Assembly (NCBI GenBank): GCA_020283715.1
Contig: JAIQCW010000053.1
Coordinates: 1-29,111 of the forward strand
DNA length: 29,111 nucleotides
Source of the DNA: Cytauxzoon felis
Lineage: Eukaryota > Apicomplexa > Aconoidasida > Piroplasmida > Theileriidae
Direction: 5' to 3'
Made by a program: the position numbers and the translations under genes. Shown here piece after piece: positions 1 through 10,524 of this stretch. Position 1 is the stretch's first letter. Every line of letters begins with the position of its first letter. The notes below the pieces were generated by a model that saw nothing but the letters and a program-made list of their open reading frames with translations, had not been told where the DNA came from and did not search any database.

Positions 1-255
1 GAACATCTTCGTTCTTCCGGGTAGACGTTATACCGAGGATGATCTACGGGAATCCGAGGGGAAGTAAATAGAAGAGGCCGCCACGGCGAGTGGAAGACCT
101 ACGGTGTAATGGAAGGTGGAGATAAGGATGTAACCTAAGTGGAGAACCCGTAGCTGATCTCAGGGAAGCGGAGGGGGAAGTAAATAGAGAAGCTGTCTGC
201 AAGACGACCTCAGGTGGACATAGACCTATCGGTCGTCGGATGGACCTCGAGTGGA
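1..255 (+). mobile_element. Composite repeat element, right-arm modules (left end outside window)
   Basis: Two plus-type arms stand in tandem. The first, at 1-100, has the module around 15-60 (bases ending in gatgatctacgggaatccg), then aagtaaatagaag, then a ccgccacggcgagtgg hairpin module. The second, at 140-255, has the gtagctgatctcagggaagc module, then aagtaaatagag, then the gctgtctgcaagacga hairpin module and acctcaggtgga, and ends with a tcggtcgtcgga module and acctcgagtgga. The same modules recur on both strands through the window. The left arm is presumably upstream of base 1. No coding function is claimed. The 15-75 stretch is closely repeated in inverse at about 20755-20815. Confidence 0.8.
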
Positions 256-534
256 TGTTGTAGTTGTATAATATTATGACTTACTTTTGTGTAAATATGT
301 TGTATTAATTTTTGAGATGTATTGATGTATAATGTTTGATGAGATTTTTAGCGATTTCGACAGGGCAGGTGATATTATTATTAGTGAGTATATTAGCCCA
401 AGGTCTAAATATTATATTATAAATGAATAATAAATTAATATTACCTTATTTCTATAATTGTATTACAACTATAAGTTAATTCTAAAATATTATTATAATG
501 TATACCCAATTCATTTCTTAATTTTATTATAATA
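256..534. other. AT-rich stretch with no gene recognised
   Basis: Between the edge element and the 3' end of the tail-anchored protein gene. It is strongly AT-rich with no convincing open frame, RNA gene or repeat module. It may hold the 3' untranslated region of the minus-strand gene that ends at 535. Confidence 0.4.
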
Positions 535-2300
535 TCAATACAATAACCCTTTAATTCTATAAAGAATAATAATAATAATAAGAAGAAGAATCATTTTACC
601 TATAAATTCTCTTGTTATATTAATATTATATCCATAATCTAATTTCATTCTATTCAATATCTCAAATAATAAATTATATTGTATTTGTAATAATTGTAAA
701 CGAGACTGCAATATATCATAATCATATCTACACCTATCATACTTGTCCTTCAATGCCATACTCTCTATTCTATTCAACTCTATATATATATATATATATA
801 TCATCAATCTCATATATACTCGAAGTCCAATCCAACTCTCTTCCCACTTCCACCTGAGGTCTTTCCACTCGCCGTGGTGGCTTTCTCTATTTACTTCCCC
901 TCCGCTTCCCTGAGATCAGCTACGGGTAATCAACTTGCACCTAGGACAACTTTTATCTTTATGACCAAGTTCTTGTTTAATTCCATCGAGTTTTCCTGCA
1001 AGATCAGTGCTAATAGTATTGGCACCTGGATTTATTTCATCATATTCAGTTCCAGTGGCAGCATTTGTCCATGTATTGCCCCTAATACGCTTATACCATT
1101 TATTACTAGGACTCGCAGCAGCTTGACCAGTTTGTGATAAACATATTAAATATGGCTTTTGAAGATTGTCATCATCTTTCGCAAAATATACAAATACACC
1201 TCCAGTAGTACTAAATTGCTGACTAGCAAGCACACTATTCTCAATTCCTTTCGTCACATGACCGTGTATTGTTATCCGATTGATACTGAAAGTGCCACCA
1301 CCTTGTTTATGATGTCTGAAACCTTTATAATTTGTGCCACTAGCAGATACTTCTGAAACAGTAATTTGATCGTTATTAGGATTTGCTGTGTATGGACTAC
1401 CAGTAGAATTATCCTTTTCAAGTTTAACTTCAAATTTTCCTTTAACCTCACCAAGTTTGGTTTCAAGTGTTCTAAGATCAGGACCTCAAGTGGATTACCC
1501 GAAAACGATCTCAGGGAGTTTGAGGGGGAGGTAAATAGAAGGCCTCCACGGCGAGTGGGAAAGAGAGGTGGATTGTAACTTCAGTTGTATCTAAATTCTG
1601 GTGATGTATGATAAATATACCATTTGTATGTTTTAATTCATCTAGTTCCATTTTGGAGACCATGAGCTATGGAGAAGATGTGTATTATGTATATGAATCA
1701 TACCATTATCCATGGTTTTTTAAGATCGTTATATCTTTCTAGATATTTTATTGGTGATTTATTATCATTTATATCCAAGTTTTTAATTTTTGAATTACAT
1801 GTACCTATAATAAATTGAGATGTTAAATGATAATAAAAATATATACCATAAAGAAATTCTGATATTTCTTTTGAATTTAATGTACTTTTTTTCCTCTAGA
1901 ATTATATTTATAAGAAAAAAATTTTCTTTTATATATATAAACATACTTTACAAGTATTATTATATGAGGATTGTATAATATTTTTATTATTTATAGATGA
2001 TTTATAATCATAACAATATGAATCATCATATGTACCTTTAAGAATATTTGGTATAAATGTTTCATTATCTGTTGTAATTAATTGATTTTTAGATGATTCT
2101 ATATTATTATTATTATTATTTGTTAATACTTCATTATTATTATTATTTAAATCATTTTTATCATTTATTGTATATAATGTTGTATCATATGGTATTGAAT
2201 CTATAGCCTTTGATAATAATATTATCTGTGATGTTAATTTATCCAAATCATCAGATATATTCGTCTTTATTATCGAATCATCAGTAGTACCCTCTCTCAT
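535..2300 (-). CDS. Tail-anchored coiled-coil protein (264 aa, five exons)
   Basis: Reconstructed exons on the minus strand are 2300-1947, 1895-1847, 1804-1704, 1666-1621 and 779-535. All have GT/AG borders and phases that join to one frame. The N-terminus starts MREGTTDDS and has a leucine-rich helix (DDLDKLTSQIILLSKAID). An Asn-rich low-complexity middle follows, then a predicted coiled coil (residues about 170-230; KDKYDRCRYDYDILQSRLQ). The C-terminus is a single hydrophobic segment (GKMILLLIIIIILYRIK) followed by a very short basic tail. That architecture fits a tail-anchored membrane protein, possibly SNARE-like, but no family is recognised. Introns 1-3 are 37-51 bp, whereas the last is 841 bp because it holds a composite repeat element with an antigen-like fragment. 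The first four exons are less certain than the last, and the start could lie upstream. Confidence 0.55.
821..1590 (-). mobile_element. Composite inverted-repeat element with antigen-like payload, in an intron
   Basis: Left arm is 821-925, minus-type: tccaatccaactc, then a ccactcgccgtggtgg hairpin, then ctatttacttcccc, then cttccctgagatcagctac. Payload is 926-1483. Right arm is about 1484-1590, plus-type: acctcaagtgga, then gatctcagggagtttg, then a ccacggcgagtggg hairpin, then ggtggattg. The arms are inverted relative to each other. The whole unit lies inside the 780-1620 intron of the tail-anchored protein gene. No transposase is encoded. Confidence 0.75.
916..1483 (-). pseudogene. Fragment of a secreted-antigen-like gene (payload of the element)
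   Basis: One open frame on the minus strand runs from about 1483 to 916. It has no start codon of its own and its last five residues (LITRS) are encoded by the repeat arm. The peptide begins around TLETKLGEVKGKFEV. It continues with VTKGIENSVLASQQF, GGVFVYFAKDDD, a KPYLICL / NKWYKRI / NTWTNA stretch, and ends in SCPRCK. The pattern of alternating aromatic beta-strands recalls, from memory only, repeated-domain secreted proteins of the Theileria equi group. An AG at 1475-1474 on the minus strand may be an old splice acceptor, so it could be a captured exon. It lies in the same direction as its host gene. It is unlikely to be expressed as a protein from here. Confidence 0.55.
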
Positions 2301-2744
2301 TTGAAAAATCCTCTCTTTTACCTTTTGATGAAATTATACTTTTTTTCTTACCAAGAATATTCTCTTTTCTTCTTCTTTCTTCTTTCTTTTATCTCCCTCT
2401 TCGAGGAAATTAGTTCTTATATCCTTTGTACTATACTATATATCGAAGAATTTTCCTCTTCCTTCTTCACCACTTCAATCGAAGGATTTTCTTTTCTTCT
2501 TCTTTCTTCTTTCTTTTATCTCCCTCTTCGAGGAAATTTCTCTTCTATCCTTTGTACTATACTATATATCGAAGAATTTTCTTCTTATATGGAGGAATTT
2601 TCTCTTCTCTCTATCCTTCAAGGAACTTTCTTCTTATATGGAGGAATTTTCTCAACTCTCTATGCCCTTAAGGAACTTATACTCTTCTCTCTTCGAGGAA
2701 TTTTCTCAACTCTGAATATGAGGAATAAATTTATATGGAAATAA
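2301..2744. repeat. Pyrimidine-rich imperfect tandem repeat
   Basis: The plus strand is almost all C/T with recurring cttcgaggaa and gaagaatttt blocks. A unit of roughly 90 bp at about 2364-2454 recurs at about 2491-2580, spaced about 127 bp. Shorter units (gaggaattttctc) follow at 2600-2710. Open frames through it are Phe/Ser-rich artefacts of composition. On the minus strand it is a purine tract directly upstream of the ATG at 2300, so it is likely promoter or 5' untranslated sequence of the tail-anchored protein gene. Confidence 0.7.
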
Positions 2745-3384
2745 ATCAATAGATATTTTTTAATTTTATAAAAACGGCATGTATATATATAGACATCATG
2801 TATTAGATGTAAAATAACTAGTATTATAAATATATAATGATTAAGCCACATATAATTTAGTGTAGTCATTAGACAATGGTTTATAGATTGAAATAAATCT
2901 ATAGCTAGCTATGAATATTCATTAATTAAAATTCTTAATAAATTAATAATTTATATAAATTTATATTAATTTGATTATTAAATAATGGAATGAGGATGTT
3001 ATCATCATTATTAGTTAATGTATGAATATAATCATCCTTGGATGCATCGTTAGATGATAACAGTTGTAATTATTATTCGATACATCAGATATCTATCCTT
3101 ATATAAGATCTATTTATATTATAAAATTGAATTATAATTATAAATTCATTATATAGTCAATTAATTAATTAAAACTATAAGCCCCCATGTGTATTATTAT
3201 CTTATAGACAGTGTATAAAATTTTATTTAATCCTCTCCCTACAATAAAATTTATAATTGTAATTCAGTTTTATAATGTTGTTCTTATAGTAAATTTGTAT
3301 ATATTTGTGAAATGTGTATATTGATGTTAATATACAACATCATTAATGTATGTTGTATTGTATATAACCCCTTTATATATAAAT
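2745..3384. other. Intergenic AT-rich region between divergent genes
   Basis: 640 bp between the tail-anchored gene on the minus strand and the CCp-type gene on the plus strand. No repeat modules, RNA gene or convincing reading frame were seen. It should contain the upstream control sequences of the CCp-type gene, but I recognise no specific motif. Confidence 0.5.
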
Positions 3385-6300
3385 ATGTGTACATGTTATA
3401 AATTGATTTTTATATTAACTATACTAAAGTTTATATATATTACCGAATCTATTTGGTATCTTGAACCTACAAAGGGTATTATTTCTAATTTTCATAGCTA
3501 GCTTTTATAATTTATATAGACGCTATAATCACCAATACTATACCTATAACTGACATTAAGAAAGAAGTTGAAGGCTCTGAAGAGCGTGGAGAAGGTGGAG
3601 GTGTGAAGATTGAGGGTAATAAGAAAAATGAGAGTAGTGAAAAAGGTAATGTTATACTCAACAAGACATTATATGGTGGTATAAAAGCTATTGCGGATTC
3701 AACATATAAAGGGTAATTTGAAAATTGGTACATTGTATAGTCATTCATTATTAGGATTGGTAATAGTGGTTTTAGAAAGTATGATGCAAATAATGCATTA
3801 ACAAAAGGTAATGGTTATTGGTGTAGTGAAGGAGATTTATTGGAGGATCGTATTATTACATGGACTGGTATATTAAAAGTTGAAAGATTATTACGTGGTA
3901 TAATAATTACATGGGAATATAAACCCTCATTTAGTATGTTGAAATATTCATCTACTCGAATTCCTAATTCATTTAGTATCAATTTCTACAAGTAGAAATG
4001 AATCTGGACCATTTGAAGAAATTGTACCATTCAGATCATGTTCAGATGGTAATTTGAATTGCTCCTATGATATTATTCTGAAAATTTTTCCTCATAGCTG
4101 ATAATATCCAAGAAATATCATTCCCACATAAAGTTGATGCTAAAGTTATACAAATTCATATGAAAGGACAAATCAATGGATACTTTGGTATAACCTTTGT
4201 ACAATTTATAGGTTAAGTAGATCCATATTATTCCATATACAATCCTTCTTATAGGTGAAGAGGATCCATTATTCCGTATACAATCTGGTATAACATCAAT
4301 TGAAGTATATTTAATTTAAGACCTTATTATATACCAATAGGATATGTGCTTACAATTTGATAATACCGGTGAAGTCATATTAGATGGTTGTATATCATCA
4401 ATCGCTAATTTAGAATTCAATGATCTATGGAAATATAATGATAAGAGTATGTTATAATCATTACCACTATCACTATATCCATTAGAACAATTATATAATC
4501 CATTAAATAATCTCTGTATGACATTAGAAGATGGTCTAGAAACTAATGGTGGTAAAATAATAATGATGCCATGTAATGATTATAAAGATGGTAGAAATTC
4601 TTGGTAATATATATAATTATATATTTTTATATTCAATTATATAGGGATATAACATCTAATAATCAAATAAAATTAAGACGTAAAGGTAATCTATGCCTAT
4701 CACAATCCGGTACATCTGCCGGTCTTGTTAATGTTGCATTAAATAAAATAGCAACCAGCAATTATACACTCATGTATAATAACAATCATACAGCCGAAAA
4801 AGCATTAGATGGTAATGCTAAATCATATTGGCTCTCCAAAAAATTTAAAATGGATGATATACCATATGTCAATTTCATCATCAATCTACAAGATGTATAT
4901 AAATTAAGAAATATAGAAATCAATTGGATCTATCCACCAATGACATTTAAAATCTTTACCAAAAAAACACAAGATGATAATTGGCAACAAATTAAATATA
5001 TCAAAGCTAATACACTCAAAAACAATGATGAATACCTACTCAATCAATACGCACAATTCATCAAACTCGATCTCTCATCACCCAATCCCGAATTTATGTA
5101 CGTCTCTATCCAATCTTATACCCTGAATTACCTCAACCTGAGGTCCAATCCAACTCTTCATTCCACTCGTCTCCACCTGAGGTTACATCCGCCTCTTCTC
5201 CACTCGCCGTGGTGGCTTCCTCCAATTACCTATCTCTAAAGAGTAGAGCCACTCCCAGAGATCGTGGCGAAGTGTAGATGTAGGTGGTTATGAGGATTGG
5301 ACCTCAAGTGGAGAACCCGAGAACGATCTATGGGAGTTTGAGGGGGAGGTAAATAGAAGAGCTGTCTGCAAGACGAAGAGAGTTGGATTAGACCTAGAGT
5401 GGAGATTAATATACATTATTTTTACAGTGACAAGGATGGTGATATGCAGTATGGTATAAATAATATATTTGTGTATACGAATAGATTGAGGACTATAGTG
5501 GATTCGTGTGATGAGGTGAAGAATAGTAGGGATGCTCGGGATAAGTATTTTTTGGAGTCTGTATATGATGTGGATTTCAATAGTACATTATTATTAAAGA
5601 AATTAGAGGGTAATATAGAGGATATGGTTGGAGTATTAGAGGGTAAAATGGTTAATATAGAGAGGAATAGTCCGAATATGAGGAAATGTAAAAGTAAATT
5701 TATGAGTTTTTATAATAAAGTTGATGAATTAAAGGTTAAATATGATAAAAGTCTTGAAGCATTACATAAATTAGGTAAGTAAAATGGGGTTTTTTTTACA
5801 CTATAATTATATTTAGAGGGTCATGTAACATCTATAAAGGATGTATCAACGAAGGTATATCCATTAGATTGTATATATATAAAGAATATGGGTTTAAATA
5901 ACCCCAGTGGTTTCTATGATATCAAACCATATTGTAGTAATGATGTTATAAGAGTATACTGTGATATGTATACAGGCTCATCATATTATATTGCATGTAT
6001 GTTTTTATCTCTCTATATTCTTACCCCCATTTACACTATAATAGCAATCGATGAGAATGTGGGGAATGATGGTACAATTAGTGTTGAGAAAGCATTAGAT
6101 AAATGCTCATATTATGGCCTTGAACCATTATACCTAATGGATAAAAGTCAAGTTGAATCATTAAAGATCGCATTAAGCACTATGGACGCAGGATCAAATG
6201 ATATATTCCCACTAGGCATTTTAAAAAATAATGAAATTTACTCACTAGATATGAAAAGAAACATCACAGAATTTATCGAAATACCACTACAAGATCAACA

Positions 6301-9300
6301 AAAGATGGAAGCATACTCAAATAAAGAATATACCTCTACCGTTCCCAATACCTCCTCACCTAATCCTGCCGTCAGCTCTTACACCGAGGTCCAATCCAAC
6401 TCTATTCGTCCTGCAGACAGCTCTTCCAATTCACTCTCCGTAGACGGTAATGCCACTCCCGGAGATCGTGGCGATGTTAAAGGTGATGTAGAAGGTAGTA
6501 ATGGAGGTAGAGTTAGTACTGGACCTCAAGTGGAACCCGCAGCTGATCTCAGGGAAGCGAAGGGGGGGGTAATAAAGGAGCTGACGGCAGGACGACCTCA
6601 GGTGGAAAGGAAAGGACCTCGGAGGAAAGTGTTGGTGAGAATACGGTGCGAGTGAATGAGGTTAATCCGGGTGTTGGTAACATTATTGGTATAACTAGGA
6701 GTTCGTTGAGGATAATAAATGGTAATGAGGTTGAAATGTCTGGGATTATATGTAAGTTTTTGTTATCCTTCTCTACCTCATTGCTTCTTGTAGGTTCGAG
6801 TAATTATAATAATTTGAAAATGCCACCTAGTGTAATGGAAATTATGTGTAGTAGTAATGTATTGGAAAATGTTAATTTTAAAACTACACCTGGTATGAAA
6901 TATGTGGTAAAATGCCCCGATAATTGTCTAGAAATTGGTGAGTTTGCACTATAATTTATTATTAATAAACCCCATTTATTTAGTTGACGATACATATAAT
7001 GTTGAGGGTGGTATGAATGATATATATTCATTATCTAGTCCAATATGTATATCAGCTATACATGCAGGATACTATGATCGTACATCACCATTAGAAATTG
7101 AAATTGTAACATCAACAAATAATCTAGATGGATTCTATCAAAATGGTATCAATGGCCAACCATCAAACACAAATATCGGTGATCCCGCATACAAGATCAA
7201 AAAAATAACAAATACATGTCCAAAATCAAAGAAATTATCAACCTTAACCAATGTTAACTCTACCACTCCATCTGAAGTTACCTCTACCGTTCCCAATACC
7301 TCCTCACCTAATCCTGCCGTCAGCTCTTACACCGAGGTCCAATCCAACTCTATTCGTCCTGCAGACAGCTCTTCCAATTCACTCTCCGTAGACGGTAATG
7401 CCACTCCCGGAGATCGTGGCGATGTTAAAGGTGATGTAGAAGGTAGTAATGGAGGTAGAGTTAGTACTGGACCTCAAGTGGAACCCGTAGCTGATCTCAG
7501 GGAAGCGGAGGGGGAAGTAAATAAAGGAGCTGACGGCAGGAATGTAACCTCAAGTGGAGAAGGTACCACAGCCGCAGATGGAAAAGACGGTGTCAAGGCC
7601 TCGAGTGTTGATGAAGTGAAAAGGATGGTTGTGGTTGAGGATAATAGGCGTATAGATTCTTATACTGGTGAGGCGATACAGATGTTAATTAGTAAGATTT
7701 ATAAACATAATGTTAAGGGTTCTCCTAAATTTTTGGATTTATTTCGTGAGCATTCTGGTATTGTAAGTTGATATTAATTTATTGGATATTTAATTTATAG
7801 ATTTTATCTACTGCTATTGATCTTATTAAAAAGGCTGATTTAAAAAGAATACCTAGTAATGTAAGTATAAAATATAGTGTTATTTTACCCCATTATATTA
7901 GGATTTATTTAATAAGCTTGATAATAAGTTATTATTATTACAAGATAGGATACAATTGATAGCATCGCATTTATTATATAAGAAACAGAATTTATTAGAT
8001 GATATTGAAAAGGTATATTTAATAATTATAGTGTATTTTATCCCCATAGTTAAATAAGGAGAAGACGATTAATATATCTAATGATTCATGGAGTATAAAT
8101 GATATTGATGATTTTAATATATATAATATATTTACCGTAGAAAATACAAATGATATAAATGGTAATAGTAATTGGATTATTGATGAATTAAATATTAATG
8201 ATAATATTGAATTAACCATATCGCAAATGTCTGAAATTAAACCCCATAATGATATATTGGGTGGAACATATTTATATTTAAAAAATCATAAATTTTATGA
8301 TTTTATATACTCTTGTTGTATATATGCTGGTAGTAATGGTACTATAGGTATACCATTTAGAATAGCTGATTTAAATAATTTCTATCTATTACAATTAAAA
8401 CAGGTTTGTATATTCTATTAAAAATTTACCCCATTTTTACAGAATAATGGGGGTTTTAAACGTTTGATACGTATAACTGATGGTATACCATATGAATTGG
8501 CACGTATAGATGATGGAGGTTATATACAAGAAGGTAAATATTATCATAATATAAATTTAATATTCAGTTTGGTATACAATAAGAATAGAAACAAGACAAT
8601 CCAGAATAATGATATCAATAATACATGGGGATAACCCAATATTTGATATACCAAACCCTATTATTGATATCATAGACTCTACACAAACATACGGAACCAT
8701 AGGATTATATACCGGCAAAATATCATACGCACACTTTAAAAGATTATATATCAATACACTACCATGCTTAAGATATGATAAACCTCCCAATACACCCGAA
8801 CCAACCTATTGCAGTATGTTTATTCCAAAATATCCTAAACCCAATCCACCTCATACACCGAGGTTACAATCATACTATCCTTTCCACCTCTTTTCGTCTT
8901 GCAGACAGCTTCCTCTATTTACCTCCCCTTCCAGCTCCCGTAGATCGCTTCCAGGTTCTCCACTTGAGGTCCAATCACTAACTTCTCACCGCCACGATCT
9001 CTGGGAGTGGCTATACTCTTTAGATATAGGTAATTAGAAGAGCTGACGGCAGGATGAAGAGAGTTGGATTGGACCTCGAGTGGAGTGGCATTGTTTGAGA
9101 TATTGAGTATAAATAATTTACAGGTATATATAAGGAGGATTATGTATCGAATTTTCTGAGTAATTGGTTGGTATATAATAGTCGTGGTACATGGGGTTAT
9201 GAATATGATTTGATGGGTGAGCATCGTGTGATAGCGAATGTATGGAAGCGTGGTATAGATGAGGAATTGGAGCCTACGATGGCATTATTAAAGAATCATC

Positions 9301-10442
9301 GTGGTTGTAGTTATGGTATATTTAATGTATCTGTATTATTACAATGTGATTATGGTAGTATTGGTATTGTAATAAGATTTCATAATATAAATGAATATAT
9401 AATAATAGATATATCAGATGGTTATTCTAGAATTAGACAAAAATATAATGATGGTTATATTACATTATCAGAAACACGCACTATAAATATAAAAATGGGG
9501 TCATGGAATAATATATCAGTTTCATTTATTAATGATTTATTTACTGTTTCTATTGGTGATTATAATGATACCAATCTACTATTTTTAAATGTCAAGGGAA
9601 AATATAATATCAAAAAAGGCGGTAGTGTAGGATTAGCCAATTATAATTGTAATGGATGCGCATTCACCAATATCTCACTCAAACCCATCTATCATAATAC
9701 AATCTATCCACCCGAAATCCAATCCACTTCCCTTCCACCCGAGGTCCAATCCAACTATGATCCCACTAGGCGTGGAGCCTCCTCCAATTACCTCCCCGTA
9801 AACGGTAATGCCACTCCCGGAGATCGTGGCGATAATAGTTCAGAACAGTACAGGACCTCAAGTGGAAGTGGAAAACCCGAGAACGATCTACGGGAGTTTG
9901 AGGGGGAAGTAAATAGAGAGGCCGCCACGGCGAGTGGAAAGGAGAGTAGTACTGGACCTCGAGTGGAACCCGCAGCTGATCTCAGGGAGGCGGAGGGACA
10001 ACTAAATAAGGAAGCTACCACGGCGAGTGGAAAGACCTCAGGTGTACATAACGATCATGATAATATTTCTGTTGGTGAGCGTTATTGTAATGTATTGGAT
10101 AGGAGTGCTGATTGTAAGAGGATGAAGTTTGAGAATATGGATGATTGTGTATCTAATTATTGTGATTTTTGTTGTCAATATCATTATAATGATAGGTATA
10201 CTCAAGAAATTTGTATTGATGAATGTAAACTAAATAATAAATCTGTTGTTTCATTACAAAAAGCTATTGATGAATTTTGGTTTAAATGTTCAAATTATGA
10301 ATTTATTAATAAATTTGAAAATTTTAATAAAATTCAAGTCTGTAATTTATGCTGTAAATCAATGATACCTATACATAATCTTAATTATTCTATCAATCTT
10401 TTAGCTAAAGAAAAATGTCAAGAATTATGTCAATTTATTTAA
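3385..10442 (+). CDS. CCp/LAP-type multidomain adhesive protein with LCCL domain (about 1.9 kb aa, 20 exons)
   Basis: Exons: 3385-3475, 3520-3712, 3755-3933, 3977-4048, 4098-4211, 4255-4304, 4341-4446, 4486-4603, 4645-5097, 5428-5774, 5817-5996, 6045-6751, 6794-6937, 6984-7762, 7801-7860, 7902-8012, 8050-8403, 8443-8533, 8568-8813, 9124-10442. Exon 1 encodes a hydrophobic signal-like start (YKLIFILTILKFIYI). Domains in order: discoidin-like (YDANNALTKGNGYWC), ricin-B-like (MCLQFDNTGEV, LCMTLEDG), a second discoidin (HTAEKALDGNAKSYW), a collagen/fibrinogen-like NEC region (PSGFYDIKPYC), LCCL (CPDNC then SSPICISAIHAG), two laminin-G/concanavalin-like regions (TYGTIGLYTGK; GSVGLANYNCNGC), and a Cys-rich C-terminus (about 9 CxxC-type cysteines). 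This order matches apicomplexan CCp1/CCp2 sexual-stage secreted adhesins. Composite repeats sit in introns 9 and 19 and in exons 12, 14 and 20. Exon 12 changes frame (see findings). Confidence 0.85.
5127..5402. mobile_element. Composite inverted-repeat element in intron 9 of the CCp gene
   Basis: Minus-type modules come first: cctgaggtccaatccaactc, cacctgaggtt, ccactcgccgtggtgg, gccactcccagagatcgtggc. Plus-type modules follow: acctcaagtgga, gatctatgggagtttg, gctgtctgcaagacga, agagagttggatt. There is no payload. Unlike the exonic copies it contains stop codons in the frame that the exonic copies keep open. It enlarges an intron to 330 bp (5098-5427) where neighbours are 36-49 bp. Splicing over it joins PEF to DKDGDMQYG in frame. 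Confidence 0.8.
6331..6625 (+). mobile_element. Exonic composite element between NEC and LCCL domains
   Basis: Lies within exon 12 of the CCp gene and is read through. The minus-type half encodes EVQSNSIRPADSSSNS and GNATPGDRGD; the plus-type half encodes GPQVEPAADLREA. Bases 6331-6539 look identical to 7279-7487. Near 6562-6575 the usual gaagtaaat module is altered to a run of eight G plus gtaat. This shortens it by one base and moves the frame. Confidence 0.8.
7263..7560 (+). mobile_element. Exonic composite element after the LCCL domain
   Basis: Lies in exon 14 of the CCp gene. It is a near-duplicate of the copy at 6331, with 209 identical bases by eye, and keeps the canonical gaagtaaataaaggagctg module. 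The frame stays open through GPQVEPVADLREAEGEVNK and on into the downstream helical segment. The LCCL domain is therefore bracketed by twin copies in direct orientation. Confidence 0.8.
8845..9090. mobile_element. Composite inverted-repeat element in intron 19 of the CCp gene
   Basis: The minus-type half runs from cacaccgaggttac through cttgcagacagcttcc, cccgtagatcgcttcc and ccacttgaggtccaatc. It is followed by cgccacgatctctgggagtggc, then gctgacggcagg, gaagagagttggattgg and acctcgagtgga. It sits in a 310-bp intron (8814-9123) with donor GTATGT and acceptor TTTACAG. Splicing joins EPTYC to IYKEDYVSNF in frame. Confidence 0.8.
9717..10047 (+). mobile_element. Exonic composite element before the Cys-rich C-terminus of the CCp protein
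   Basis: Read in frame in exon 20. The minus-type half encodes PPEVQSNYDPTRRGASSN and GNATPGDRGD. Two plus-type arms follow, encoding KPENDLREFEGEVNREA and GPRVEPAADLREAEGQLN, each closed by the ccacggcgagtgga hairpin module (ATASGK). The insert forms a hydrophilic linker between the second laminin-G-like region and the Cys-rich tail. Confidence 0.8.
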
Positions 10443-10524
10443 TTTAAAAAACCCCATCAACGTGGGGGAAATTAACAATTATAATGGGGTATTTTGCCCA
10501 ATAATTATAGTGATTTTTTTTATA

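Noticed and set aside
781..802. TA dinucleotide run as a regulatory microsatellite
   Set aside because: It lies at the 3' end of the long intron beside the splice acceptor; no evidence of more than intron composition.
3512..3748. Minus-strand open frame of 78 residues
   Set aside because: It is the antisense of exon 2 of the CCp gene; the plus strand gives a phase-consistent exon with good splice borders.
8530..8640. Apparent frameshift in the first laminin-G-like region of the CCp gene
   Set aside because: A 34-bp intron (8534-8567, GTAAAT to TTCAG) restores the frame and gives a sensible peptide, so no mutation is needed.
3385..10442. CCp gene as a pseudogene with many frameshifts
   Set aside because: All but one of the frame breaks are explained by short GT-AG introns with matching phase.
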